This document shows, piece by piece, positions 35,304-44,637 of a DNA stretch of 64,000 nt; position 1 is the first letter of the stretch; every line of letters starts with the position of its first letter. The stretch is taken from assembly GCA_041907665.1 (NCBI GenBank), contig JAYRGW010000010.1, positions 1 through 64,000 on the forward strand, written 5' to 3'. The notes under the pieces are model-generated. The model made no database searches. It saw only the letters and a program-made list of their open reading frames with translations, and was not told the DNA's origin. Both the position numbers and the translations under genes were made by a program. This DNA comes from JAAYUD01 sp041907665 (GTDB lineage: Bacteria > Bacteroidota > Bacteroidia > Bacteroidales > Bacteroidaceae).

Positions 35304-37349
35304 ATGCAAAAAGGTAATATTGGAGTCACAACCGAGAATATATTTCCGGTTATTAAAAAATTCTTGTACAGTGATCATGAAATTTTCCTCCGTGAAATAG
35401 TATCTAATGCTGTTGATGCCACTCAAAAGCTCAAGACATTGATTTCGAATGGCGAATGCAAACAAGAAGCAGGCGATTTGACCGTTCATGTTTCTTTGGG
35501 CAAAGATACGATTACTATTTCTGATAGAGGTATTGGTCTGACTGCAGAAGAAATTGATAAATACATCAATCAAATAGCTTTTTCTGGCGCCAATGATTTC
35601 TTGGAAAAATATAAAAAAGATGCCAATGCCATTATCGGTCATTTCGGACTAGGTTTTTATTCTGCATTCATGGTCTCTAAAAAAGTAGATATCATTACAA
35701 AGTCATACAAAGACGATGCGAAAGCAGTAAAATGGTCATGCGACGGGAGCCCTTCCTACACTATAGAAGATGCTGATAAAGCAGATCGAGGTACAGATAT
35801 TGTACTTCATATAGACGATGATTGCAAAGAATTTCTAAGTGAAAACAAAATTGAGGAATTACTAAAGAAATACTGTCATTTCCTTCCTGTTTCTATTGCT
35901 TTTGGCAAAAAGAAAGATTGGAAAGATGGCAAGCAAGTAGAGACAGATGAAGATAATATTATCAATGATATCAGCCCGTTATGGTGCCGCAAGCCAATAG
36001 ACCTGAAAGACGAGGATTATAAAAAATTCTATAAAGAGCTATATCCAATGTCTGAGGATCCATTGTTCTGGATTCATCTAAATGTAGATTATCCTTTTCA
36101 TCTGACAGGTATTCTTTATTTTCCCAAAATAAAATCAAATATTGACTTACAGAAAAACAAGATTCAACTATATTGCAATCAAGTATTTGTAACTGATTCG
36201 GTAGAAAATATCGTTCCTGAGTTTCTAACGCTTCTACACGGTGTGATCGATTCACCCGATATTCCACTAAACGTATCGCGTTCGTACTTGCAAAGTGATG
36301 CTAACGTTAAGAAGATTTCAACATACATCACCAAGAAAGTAGCTGATCGCCTATTGTCTATCTTCAAAGAAGACCGCAAACAATTCGAAGAAAAATGGAA
36401 TGACTTAAAAATATTTATCGATTATGGAATGCTCTCTAGAGATGACTTCTACGATAAAGCAAAAGATTTCTTTCTCTTCAACGATACAGACGACAGAAAG
36501 TTCACAATCGAAGAATACGAAAAGCTGGTCAAAGATAATCAGAAAGATAAAAACGGAGATATCATCTACTTGTATGCCAACAACAAAGACGAACAATATT
36601 CGTTCATCGAAGCAGCCAAGAACAAAGGCTATAATGTGCTTTTAATGAATGGACAGCTAGACGTTGCAATGATCAGCATGTTCGAGCAAAAGCTGACAAA
36701 GACTCGCTTCACTCGTGTCGACGGTGATTCGGTAGAGAATCTAATTGTAAAAGAAGACAAAAAAGTAGATTCTTTGGAAGCCGACAAACAGGAAGAGTTG
36801 TCGTCAGCATTCAAAAGCCAACTACCCAAAATAGATAAGGCAGATTTCAATATAGGAATTCAAGCGTTGGGTGAAAACACCTCTCCTATTATGATAACTC
36901 AAAGCGAATATATGCGCCGTATGAAAGAGATGGCAAATATTCAGCAAGGTATGAGTTTCTATGGAGAGATGCCCGATATGTTCAACGTAATTTTGAATTC
37001 GGATCATAAGTTGATCAAGATAATATTGGAAGATGAAGAAAAGACCTGCAAAGAAGCAACATCTCCAATACAAACAGAGATGAATGATGTAGATAAACAA
37101 CGCTGTGAGCTGCGCAAAAATCACGAAGGAAAGAAAGACGAAGAAATTCCAACGACAGAGAAAGATCAGCTCAAAGAGCTAGACAATCACTACAGCGAAT
37201 TGAAGAAAAAGAAAGAAGCGATATACAGCGATTATGCGGGCACAAACAAGGTCATTAAGCAATTAATAGACTTAGCATTGTTGCAAAACGGCATGCTCAA
37301 AGGAGAAGCACTAAGTAAATTCGTTCAACGTAGCATTGAACTTATCTGA
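35304..37349 (+). CDS. htpG: Molecular chaperone HtpG (Hsp90)
   Basis: A dimeric ATP-dependent chaperone of the cytoplasm. 681 residues: N-terminal GHKL ATPase with FLREIVSNAVDATQKL (motif with Glu and Asn), DRGIGL and GHFGLGFYSAFMV; a middle domain; a dimerisation domain to the end. It is longer than E. coli HtpG, as usual in Bacteroidota, with a highly charged insert at about 595-650 (KNHEGKKDEEIPTTEKD). It is separated from clpC by a terminator, so it should have its own promoter in the 50-base gap, but I see no clear element. Confidence 0.96.
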   Translation: MQKGNIGVTTENIFPVIKKFLYSDHEIFLREIVSNAVDATQKLKTLISNGECKQEAGDLTVHVSLGKDTITISDRGIGLTAEEIDKYINQIAFSGANDFLEKYKKDANAIIGHFGLGFYSAFMVSKKVDIITKSYKDDAKAVKWSCDGSPSYTIEDADKADRGTDIVLHIDDDCKEFLSENKIEELLKKYCHFLPVSIAFGKKKDWKDGKQVETDEDNIINDISPLWCRKPIDLKDEDYKKFYKELYPMSEDPLFWIHLNVDYPFHLTGILYFPKIKSNIDLQKNKIQLYCNQVFVTDSVENIVPEFLTLLHGVIDSPDIPLNVSRSYLQSDANVKKISTYITKKVADRLLSIFKEDRKQFEEKWNDLKIFIDYGMLSRDDFYDKAKDFFLFNDTDDRKFTIEEYEKLVKDNQKDKNGDIIYLYANNKDEQYSFIEAAKNKGYNVLLMNGQLDVAMISMFEQKLTKTRFTRVDGDSVENLIVKEDKKVDSLEADKQEELSSAFKSQLPKIDKADFNIGIQALGENTSPIMITQSEYMRRMKEMANIQQGMSFYGEMPDMFNVILNSDHKLIKIILEDEEKTCKEATSPIQTEMNDVDKQRCELRKNHEGKKDEEIPTTEKDQLKELDNHYSELKKKKEAIYSDYAGTNKVIKQLIDLALLQNGMLKGEALSKFVQRSIELI

Positions 37350-37369
37350 CATAACTATATAAAGCATTC

Positions 37370-37406
37370 TGAGCGGGAATGGCAATTCTGTCATTCTCGC
37401 TTTTTA
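37370..37406 (+). terminator. Intrinsic terminator after htpG
   Basis: Stem AGCGGGAATG / CATTCTCGCT (one G-T pair) followed by TTTTT, 22 bases past the stop. It may also serve the opposing gene. Confidence 0.8.
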
Positions 37407-37416
37407 ATTTCATTAC

Positions 37417-38169
37417 TCAGAATGCAGCAACGGCCCTTATCGAACAAGCATAATTTTTATCATAACTATTGATATTACCTGCACGGAGCACTACCACCCA
37501 CGCACCACGAAAACTCTTCGAAGATGACGACCAATACATCGTAGGGGCTAAACCTATTTTCTCATCTAGATTTCGTTGTGCTCTTTTCATATCATTAAAA
37601 TTGCCATCGACAAGTATCTTTACATGACCGAGATTCTCAATGATATCATACCACTGTCCAATACTAGGCAAGTACCAATCACTGATCTTGGATTTCAGCA
37701 ACAGATTTTCTCTAAAATTATAATAATGAGCTACACCAAACGCATTATTATCTGTCGACACCCAATTATTCCAAATGGCATGACTGTAACCATATCCGTT
37801 TTTGTCTGCTCTACAATCTTCTATGGTAGCAGTTTGTGAACAGCATTTAGAGCATTCAGCGTCTAGAGACATCCAACGGTAGCCTTGTCCTTTTTCAGCA
37901 TCTACTAAAGCAACAATCTGCCCATGAGTCCAGCCTTTAGCACGCTCTATATCTGTCGTTTTCAAACTAAAAACAACGCCTATACACTGCTTCTTCTCAG
38001 ATAACTCGTGAGAGATAGTACCATCAGCAAAATAATAATCACCAATCTGAACATCTGAGTAATCTATAAATTCATTTCTATTTGGGGAGGTGTTCTGTCC
38101 AGAAAGGTTATTAACAAAGAATAGTATAATACACAATGATAGTATATACAACTTAGATTTATTATTCAT
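37417..38169 (-). CDS. Secreted protein with DUF1566-like C-terminus
   Basis: 250 residues with a signal peptide (LYILSLCIILFFVNNLSGQN). The C-terminal half matches DUF1566/Lcl-type repeats: DWYLPSIGQWYDIIENLG, then MYWSSSSKSFRGAWVVVLRAG and the closing CSIRAVAAF. The middle has five Cys residues, including CSKCC near residue 105. Such proteins are exported and of unknown role, sometimes adhesive. It is convergent with htpG. Confidence 0.8.
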   Translation of the reverse strand: MNNKSKLYILSLCIILFFVNNLSGQNTSPNRNEFIDYSDVQIGDYYFADGTISHELSEKKQCIGVVFSLKTTDIERAKGWTHGQIVALVDAEKGQGYRWMSLDAECSKCCSQTATIEDCRADKNGYGYSHAIWNNWVSTDNNAFGVAHYYNFRENLLLKSKISDWYLPSIGQWYDIIENLGHVKILVDGNFNDMKRAQRNLDEKIGLAPTMYWSSSSKSFRGAWVVVLRAGNINSYDKNYACSIRAVAAF

Positions 38170-38344
38170 ATCATATCTTTTTAATGAAATAAAGGCTTAA
38201 AATTCTTAGTAATTTTTCCTATCAAATATACAGATGATGCATAAACGATGTCATACAAATGATATGTTTTACAATTCTAACTGTAACGGCAACTTCCGAT
38301 TTTTGCGTGTTCTTCTCAAAGCTTTTTTAAACGATTATCCCATC

Positions 38345-38575
38345 TTAATCAACGATTCTAACAAATCGAGAAAGTTTCAAAGCTTTACTTAATTCGGTTT
38401 TAAACGAAGGTTTAAGGTTTGAAGCTTTTATAATATCATTTACCGAATAACCTTTTTCCCTTATGTAATTTGAATATTTAATGCCAAACAAATATATTGA
38501 TGTAACTTTGTATCCATTTTCAGCTTTAGTATACATCCTGAATAGTTCAGTCCCAAGTTCCTTTAATGTCATCAT
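38345..38575 (-). CDS. Small hypothetical protein (DNA-binding-like)
   Basis: 76 residues: MMTLKELGTELFRMY, then YLFGIKYSNYIREKGYSVND and LKPSFKTELSKALKLSRFV. It is basic and fully helical with two short helix pairs, like a small winged-helix or adaptor domain; no family is named with confidence. An AAGGATGATG start region gives a good ribosome binding site. It lies at the edge of the repeat-rich 38.6-39.4 kb gap. Confidence 0.55.
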   Translation of the reverse strand: MMTLKELGTELFRMYTKAENGYKVTSIYLFGIKYSNYIREKGYSVNDIIKASNLKPSFKTELSKALKLSRFVRIVD

Positions 38576-38815
38576 CCTTTTTATTGATATTTTTACTCTT
38601 TTTTATCACGTCATTAAATCTAGATTCTCATCATTAAAACAGAAATTCATATATTGAAATATTCTCGCCAATCTCAAGATGTACAAATAAAATCATACCC
38701 ATCTCTAAAGACTTCTATTCTTTTGCCACTCAAAAGATTGGCATATCATGTCCTTATCAATCTTAGATGAGTTGACCGGCACCAATAAAGATTTACCATC
38801 ATTACTTCCGATACC

Positions 38816-38884
38816 CATTCACAATCCAACGATAAAGATACGAATCTCAAAGTTATGAATTATGACGATTGAAAACAAATTAAT
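38816..38884. repeat. Dispersed repeat, family D, copy 1
   Basis: CATTCACAAT then CGATAAAGATACGAATCTCA, AAAGTTATGAATTATGA and AAAACAAATTAA line up in the same order and spacing with 58259-58328. Confidence 0.75.
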
Positions 38885-39005
38885 GCATGAATATTTCACT
38901 TATTATATCATTATTATTAACAATACGCCAATAATGCGTGCCAAGATATTCATCCGAAAAATATCTCTATATAAAGTGGAAAAGTGCTTGTCGTACAATT
39001 CTAAA

Positions 39006-39131
39006 AAATCAACCGTATGTTACTGCGGTAACTAACGGATGTTGCACACGAAACTAACGTTAGTTGTTACGATAACTTCCGTTAGTTACCGCAGTAACAT
39101 ACAGTAGTTATAGCTGCGACATACGTCTGTT
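39006..39131. repeat. Dispersed palindromic repeat, family C, copy 2 (perfect arms)
   Basis: Perfect 25-bp inverted arms at 39015-39039 and 39078-39102 (begin GTATGTTACTGCGGTAAC), enclosing a 38-base loop that itself holds the perfect palindrome AACTAACGTTAGTT. It is the inverted relative of 1858-1979. Confidence 0.85.
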
Positions 39132-39412
39132 TTTTCAAACCTATAAAAATCATTGTACATCACTCATTTTTATAAAATCAGGCAACCAATTAGTTGAAAA
39201 AACTTCTTTACAATATTTATTATTCAGAATTCAAATATTAAATGCAAATGTCAGCTAATTATAACAAAGAATTATCCTAACAATTTATCCTTATTCCTTG
39301 TATTTTCTTAAACTTAAGCCTTCATTCATTGGTGTTCCTATTTTGTTCTCAACAAAAATAATCAAATGCCTCCCAAAGCCTCTATATATAGGTACTGTTT
39401 TAGAGAAAAACA

Positions 39413-39447
39413 ACAAAAAAGCAGCTACTTTTTATCGTAACTGCTTG
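39413..39447 (-). terminator. Terminator of tRNA-Gly
   Basis: Minus-strand AAGCAG...CTGCTT stem with extra pairs TAC/GTA, followed by TTTTTTG, shortly after the tRNA 3' end. Confidence 0.65.
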
Positions 39448-39459
39448 ATTTTCAGTGTG

Positions 39460-39532
39460 AGCGGTAAGCGAGATTCGAACTCGTGACCCTCAGCTTGGGA
39501 AGCTGATGCTCTACCAACTGAGCTACTACCGC
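39460..39532 (-). tRNA. tRNA-Gly (CCC)
   Basis: Minus-strand cloverleaf: acceptor GCGGTAG with TTACCGC, anticodon stem TCAGC/GCTGA with loop TTCCCAA giving anticodon CCC, T arm CGAGTTCGAATCTCG, discriminator T. CCA is not encoded, unlike tRNA-Asp at 4.2 kb. It reads GGG. Confidence 0.93.
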
Positions 39533-39633
39533 GTATTTTTGTAGTGCAAAGATAGTTATATCTTTTGATTTCTGAAATTAAATGGCATAGAAATTTTAAA
39601 TTTAAAGAGAAAGATAGTAACCTAAAGACTTAC

Positions 39634-39671
39634 CTAAAAAGACCTCCACTACTATATATGTAGCGAAGGTC
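39634..39671 (-). terminator. Terminator of the serC-serA-DUF1015 operon
   Basis: Minus-strand stem GACCTTCGCTAC / GTAGTGGAGGTC with a 6-base loop and TTTTT after it, 43 bases past the DUF1015 stop. Confidence 0.8.
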
Positions 39672-39714
39672 GTATATTAAAATATACCTCAATAACGAAA
39701 GTATATGATCTAAA

Positions 39715-40962
39715 CTATGACAGTTTGTGAATAACTAATCCTGAGCGAAGTTTGGGTTCAAACCATGTAGCCTTGGGAGGCATAATGTTTCCAGTATTGG
39801 CAATATCCATAATCTGTTTCATCGTCACAGGATAAAGTGCCAAAGCCATTCTCATTTCACCACTATCAACGCGAGATTTTAATTCACTCAAGCCACGAAT
39901 ACCTCCTACAAAGTCAATACGTTTGTCCGTACGCAGATCTTTTATATTAAGAATATCATCCAGAATATATTTTGAAGAGACCGAAACATCAAGAACGGCG
40001 ATAGGATCGCTATCATCGTATGTATTGGATTTAGCAGTAAGGCTATACCATTTTCCATCAAGATACAATGAAAAGTTGTGTAGAGCATTCGGTTTGTAGA
40101 AGTCCATACCTTTCTCTTCTACAGTAAAGTTTTGACTTAGAGCCTGAAGGAACTCTTCGGAAGTGAGTCCATTCAGATCTTTTACAACTCTATTGTAGTC
40201 AATAACTGTCAACTGAGTAGCAGGGAAACAAACGGCCATGAAGTAATTGTACTCTTCTTTACCCGTATGATGAGGATTTTGTTTTGCTTTTTCTGCTCCA
40301 ACCAATGCTGCAGCCGCAGAACGGTGGTGACCATCGGCAATATACAACGACGACATCTTGGCAAATTCTGTTGTTATTGTTGAGATATCATCAGCATCAT
40401 CAATGATCCAGAATTGATGGCCAAAGCCATCATCAGGAGCGACAAAATCATAAATAGGAGTATGTACAGTATATTTCAGGACCAGTTCGTCGAGGATCTT
40501 ATCATCTGGATAAGCAAAAAACACAGGTTCTATATTCGCATTATTAACGCGAACATGTTTCATACGGTCCTCTTCCTTATCTTTACGAGTCAGCTCGTGT
40601 TTCTTGATCACACCATTCAAATAATCCGGAACATAAGCACCTACTACCAGTCCATACTGCGTCTTACCATTCATCGTCTGGGCATAGATGTAGTAACATT
40701 CTTTTTCATCTTGAAGCAGCCATCCTTTATCTTGAAACTTCTGAAAATTCTCGGCAGCTTTAGCATACACGCGAGGATCGTCTTCACAAGTTCCTTCGGG
40801 GAAGTCTATTTCCGGTTTGATGATATGATACAAAGACATTTCGTTACCTTTAGCTTCTTCACGAGCTTCTTCTGAGTTCAATACATCATAAGGACGAGAA
40901 GCGACTTTCTCGACCAGCTCTTGAGGGGGACGAATACCTTTAAATGGTTTTATTGTTGCCAT
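39715..40962 (-). CDS. DUF1015-family protein
   Basis: 415 residues, cytoplasmic. It has the family's N-terminal IKPFKGIRPPQELVEKVASRPYDVLNSEEA pattern and the IADGHHRSAAAALVG block with conserved Asp-Gly-His-His, which suggests a metal- or phosphate-binding active site resembling ParB/Srx-type phosphotransferases. Relatives include serine kinase SbnI/SerK-type enzymes, and the place directly after serC and serA fits a role in serine metabolism. This is an inference from context; the family is formally uncharacterised to me. Confidence 0.85.
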   Translation of the reverse strand: MATIKPFKGIRPPQELVEKVASRPYDVLNSEEAREEAKGNEMSLYHIIKPEIDFPEGTCEDDPRVYAKAAENFQKFQDKGWLLQDEKECYYIYAQTMNGKTQYGLVVGAYVPDYLNGVIKKHELTRKDKEEDRMKHVRVNNANIEPVFFAYPDDKILDELVLKYTVHTPIYDFVAPDDGFGHQFWIIDDADDISTITTEFAKMSSLYIADGHHRSAAAALVGAEKAKQNPHHTGKEEYNYFMAVCFPATQLTVIDYNRVVKDLNGLTSEEFLQALSQNFTVEEKGMDFYKPNALHNFSLYLDGKWYSLTAKSNTYDDSDPIAVLDVSVSSKYILDDILNIKDLRTDKRIDFVGGIRGLSELKSRVDSGEMRMALALYPVTMKQIMDIANTGNIMPPKATWFEPKLRSGLVIHKLS

Positions 40963-40987
40963 TTTATTATTTATTCAAAAAGATGAT

Positions 40988-41911
40988 TTATTTGTTTACT
41001 CTAAATTTCTCGCAACCGTCTTTAATAAAGCTTACAATCTGTTTTGCAGCAGCAATACCGGCATTGATATTAGCCTCAGCAGTCTGAGCTCCCATTTTCT
41101 TAGGTGTTGAGAAATAGCGACCTGAAAATAGTTCGACGAACTTATCATTTTGATCGGGCATGATATCGGTGACATACTTCAAATCAGTGCGCTCTTGCAT
41201 TAATTTAATCAATTCGTCTTCATTAATAACTTCCTTACGCGCAGTATTCAATAACACGCCTCCTTTAGGCATCTTATTTACCAAAGCATAATTTATTGAT
41301 TGTTTGGTTTCTGCCGTAGCAGGGATATGTAGAGAAACAACATCACATTCTTCAAACAGAGCTTCATTAGAATCTACGGCATGAACACCAGCTTCTTCAA
41401 TTGCAGCTTTAGGACAGAAAGCATCGTATGCATAGACTTCCATACCAAAACCTTTTGCAACACGTGCTACATTACGCCCTACATTTCCAAATGCAAGGAT
41501 TCCAAGTTTTTTACCTTTCAATTCAGTACCCGATGTACCATTGTAGAAATTGCGAACAGCAAAAACTAGCAAACCCAATGCTAGTTCGGCAACAGCGTTG
41601 GAATTCTGACCCGGTGTATTCATTACACAAACATTGTGTGATGTAGCAGCGTCCAAATCTACGTTGTCGTAACCGGCACCTGCACGTACTACTATTTTCA
41701 ACGATTTAGCAGCCTCAAAGACTTCATTGTCTACTTTATCGCTACGGATGATGATAGCATCGACATCCTTTACAACATCAAGCAATTGCTTTTTATCTGT
41801 ATATTTTTCAAGTAATTCAAATTGGAAACCGGCGTTTTCAATTTCGGTACGGATACCGTCAACAGCAACTTTTGCGAAAGGCTTTTGAGTTGCGACCAAT
41901 ATTTTTGTCAT
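40988..41911 (-). CDS. serA: D-3-phosphoglycerate dehydrogenase (short form)
   Basis: Oxidises 3-phosphoglycerate to 3-phosphohydroxypyruvate with NAD+, first step of serine synthesis. 307 residues: substrate domain at both ends, NAD-binding domain in the middle with GNVGRNVARV, and the conserved Arg of VVRAGAGYDNVDL and LLNTARKEVINEDEL. There is no ACT regulatory domain, so feedback by serine through that route is not expected. serC lies 115 bases upstream and DUF1015 25 bases downstream, giving a serine operon. Confidence 0.9.
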   Translation of the reverse strand: MTKILVATQKPFAKVAVDGIRTEIENAGFQFELLEKYTDKKQLLDVVKDVDAIIIRSDKVDNEVFEAAKSLKIVVRAGAGYDNVDLDAATSHNVCVMNTPGQNSNAVAELALGLLVFAVRNFYNGTSGTELKGKKLGILAFGNVGRNVARVAKGFGMEVYAYDAFCPKAAIEEAGVHAVDSNEALFEECDVVSLHIPATAETKQSINYALVNKMPKGGVLLNTARKEVINEDELIKLMQERTDLKYVTDIMPDQNDKFVELFSGRYFSTPKKMGAQTAEANINAGIAAAKQIVSFIKDGCEKFRVNK

Positions 41912-42026
41912 TTCTATAGAAATTTAAAGGATTGAAATACTTAAGAAGAAATATAGTGATGAAAAGCTAATATATATAAGCCATCCATCACTATTATATT
42001 ATAACTGCAACAGTTCGAATTTGAGT

Positions 42027-43094
42027 TTAATGTTTATTCTCAAATTCTTGCATGCAATCGATCAAAGCCTGAACGCTTTCTTTAGGCATAGCATTGTAGC
42101 AAGAAGCACGGAAACCTCCAACAGAACGATGGCCTTTAATACCAACCATACCTTTAGAAGTAGCAAATTCCAAGAATTCTTTCTCAAGTTCAGCGTATTC
42201 GGGTTTCATTACAAAACATATATTCATACGAGAGCGATCTTCTTCTTTTACCGTACCTACGAATAATTTGTTACGATCGATTTCATTGTAAAGCATATCA
42301 GCTCTTTCTTGAGCACGACGATCCATCTCTTTCACACCGCCCTGTGCTTTGATCCAACGCAATGTTAACAATGCAGAGTATACAGGTACCACAGGAGGAG
42401 TATTGAACATAGAACCCTTATCTACATGCGTGCAATAATCGAGCATAGTAGGAATCGTACGAGGAGCTTTACCCAATTTATCTTCTTTTACAATAACGAA
42501 AGTTACACCGGCCATTGCCAAATTCTTTTGTGCGCCACCATAAATACAATCGTATTTAGCCACATCGACAGGACGAGAGAAAATATCCGAAGACATATCG
42601 CCAATCAATGGAATGGGAGAATTGGGCTCCTTTTTTAATTCCGTACCGTAAATCGTGTTGTTGGTTGTAATATGGAGATAATCAGCATCAGTAGGAATGG
42701 TATAATCCTTTGGAATATATATATAATTATCTGCTGCAGAAGATGCCACTTCAACAACCTCACCAAAGTTCTTCGCTTCTTTCATAGCCTTTTTAGCCCA
42801 TACACCTGTATTCAAATAAGCAGCTTTTTTAATCAAAAAGTTGTAAGGTATCATACAGAACTCAAGACTTGCACCACCGCCAAGGAACAACACTTTATAT
42901 CCATCAGGAATCTCTAGAATCTCTTTGAAGAGAGCTTCAGCTTCATCAACAACCGGTTGAAAATCTTTTGCACGATGGCTGATTTCCATTAATGATAAAC
43001 CTGATCCATTAAAATCTAAAATAGCCTGAGCTGTCTGTTCGATCACTTCGCGAGGAAGTATTGAAGGTCCTGCATTAAAATTATGCTTTTTCAT
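42027..43094 (-). CDS. serC: Phosphoserine aminotransferase
   Basis: PLP enzyme converting 3-phosphohydroxypyruvate and glutamate to phosphoserine (also used in pyridoxal synthesis). 355 residues, normal length, with NFNAGPSILPREV at the start, FLGGGASLEF, the PLP-lysine in YGGAQKNLAMAG and the closing GHRSVGGFRASCYNAM. First gene of the serine operon; serB is not in the window. The 115-base gap to serA contains a stem AGTGATG...CATCACT without a T run. Confidence 0.96.
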   Translation of the reverse strand: MKKHNFNAGPSILPREVIEQTAQAILDFNGSGLSLMEISHRAKDFQPVVDEAEALFKEILEIPDGYKVLFLGGGASLEFCMIPYNFLIKKAAYLNTGVWAKKAMKEAKNFGEVVEVASSAADNYIYIPKDYTIPTDADYLHITTNNTIYGTELKKEPNSPIPLIGDMSSDIFSRPVDVAKYDCIYGGAQKNLAMAGVTFVIVKEDKLGKAPRTIPTMLDYCTHVDKGSMFNTPPVVPVYSALLTLRWIKAQGGVKEMDRRAQERADMLYNEIDRNKLFVGTVKEEDRSRMNICFVMKPEYAELEKEFLEFATSKGMVGIKGHRSVGGFRASCYNAMPKESVQALIDCMQEFENKH

Positions 43095-43290
43095 TTGAAA
43101 ATTGTTTAGGTTTAATATTCTCTTTAAAGTTTCTGCGAATTTACAAATATTTTTCCGTCCAACAAGTTATTTACCTTGAAAATAATATGAATCTATATTC
43201 CAAGCTTCATTCTGTTATATATGACAATAAAAAACTTAATAAAAGCAGAAATATAAAGCAAATATTAATATAATTATAAATAAATATCTA

Positions 43291-44637
43291 TCATTTTGAT
43301 TCCTCAATTATGGTCTTAATCCCTTTTATTTTCTCTCCTTGTACCAATTGGATTAAGTGTTTCACTCTGTTTTGTCTGACAGAAACATACGTACAATGCT
43401 CTTTCACGTCAATCGGCCCTATGTCTTTGCTTTGCATTTGACCCTTTTTATATAAAAAGCCGGCAACATCTCCCTTGCTTATTTTATCTTTCTTCCCCTT
43501 ACCTATATATATCGTAGCCCAGATAGCTTTAGGAGGAGCAGGGGTTTGCCCGTCCAACTCATATACCGGTAATTCCTTGTCCAGATAATCAGGTTGAACT
43601 TCTGCCTCATTCAAAATTAAGAAAGATTCTCCTGTCGTATTCCATCTGGCTGTTCTACCGTTACGATGAGTAAACGTTTCCTCATTCACCGGCAAATGAT
43701 AATGAATGATATGTGCCACATCCGGAATATCCAGTCCTCTGGATGCGAGATCTGTAGAGATCAACACAAAAGCGCTTCCATTACGGAATTTATAAAGAGA
43801 ACGTTCTCGATCTGCTTGTTCCATTCCGCCATGATAACGTTCGTTGGAGAAACCCATTTCACGCAACAGGTTGCTCACTCTATCTACTGCTTCACGGTGA
43901 TTGCAGAAAACAATACTCGAACTATTATCCAAATGACACAGCAAGCGATAGAGCGTATTTATTTTATCTTTCTCGGGCGAGAGTACTTTCATCAACCGGA
44001 TACGCGAAACAACATCTGTATTTTCGTTCAGAAAGTCCAAACGCACTGTATGACTCATTTCTACAAAATTCGGAATTTCTTCCGTATCGGTAGCCGAAGC
44101 CAATATACGCTTCTTTAGATGATGCAATTGCCCGATAATCATTTCCATCTCTTCTTGAAAGCCATATTCCAACGATTTATCGAATTCATCTATAACAAGG
44201 TGTTCGATACCGTCGGTCAATATTGTACCCTTCGAAAGATGATCGGTTATACGTCCCGGTGTACCTATCACCACCGCCGGATTCTGGGTCGACAAGACTC
44301 TCCGCTCTTCACTCATAGAATGTCCGCCGTAGCAACAACAACACTTCCACGGTGTATTCATCGCCGTAAAGACACCTGCTATTTGCAACGCCAACTCGCG
44401 AGATGGCGTCAGAATAAGTGCTTGAATCGATGTACTTTCATTGCTCATATTAGTAATGAGTGGCAACAAGAAAGCAATCGTCTTACCAGTACCTGTAGGC
44501 GATAGCAACACCATATTTTGATCAGTCGACGAATGAGATAATGCTGTTTGCTGCATCTCATTCAATGCTTCTACTTTGAGATTCCGAAGCGCAGACTCCA
44601 GTATTTCGTTCTTCTCTTTATCCTCCAAAATTATCAT
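43291..44637 (-). CDS. DEAD-box RNA helicase (DbpA-like) with DEFD motif II
   Basis: 448 residues. Motif I SPTGTGKT, motif Ia and Ib (LTPSRELALQIA, GTPGRI), motif II reads DEFD (LVIDEFDKSL) instead of DEAD, motif III SAT, motif VI HRNGRTARW. The last 80 residues form a DbpA-type RNA-binding domain (GKKDKISKGDVAGFLYKKG), which in E. coli DbpA directs the helicase to 23S rRNA hairpin 92. It probably acts in large-subunit assembly. Its start codon lies within the 3' end of nqrF (20-base overlap), so it is read from the nqr transcript. Confidence 0.9.
   Translation of the reverse strand: MIILEDKEKNEILESALRNLKVEALNEMQQTALSHSSTDQNMVLLSPTGTGKTIAFLLPLITNMSNESTSIQALILTPSRELALQIAGVFTAMNTPWKCCCCYGGHSMSEERRVLSTQNPAVVIGTPGRITDHLSKGTILTDGIEHLVIDEFDKSLEYGFQEEMEMIIGQLHHLKKRILASATDTEEIPNFVEMSHTVRLDFLNENTDVVSRIRLMKVLSPEKDKINTLYRLLCHLDNSSSIVFCNHREAVDRVSNLLREMGFSNERYHGGMEQADRERSLYKFRNGSAFVLISTDLASRGLDIPDVAHIIHYHLPVNEETFTHRNGRTARWNTTGESFLILNEAEVQPDYLDKELPVYELDGQTPAPPKAIWATIYIGKGKKDKISKGDVAGFLYKKGQMQSKDIGPIDVKEHCTYVSVRQNRVKHLIQLVQGEKIKGIKTIIEESK

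Larger units (their letters stand above)
38576..39459. other. 884-base repeat-containing gap
   Basis: No gene with support; an 62-codon frame at 39298 runs into the tRNA. It contains family D copy 1 (38816) and family C copy 2 (39006). The rest is AT-rich with no clear structure. Confidence 0.6.

Noticed and set aside
39298..39486. A 62-codon frame near tRNA-Gly
   Set aside because: It reads through the tRNA terminator and into the tRNA gene on the opposite strand.
41945..42000. The AGTGATG...CATCACT stem between serC and serA as a terminator
   Set aside because: No T run follows on the minus strand and serA appears to be in the same operon; it may be a processing hairpin.
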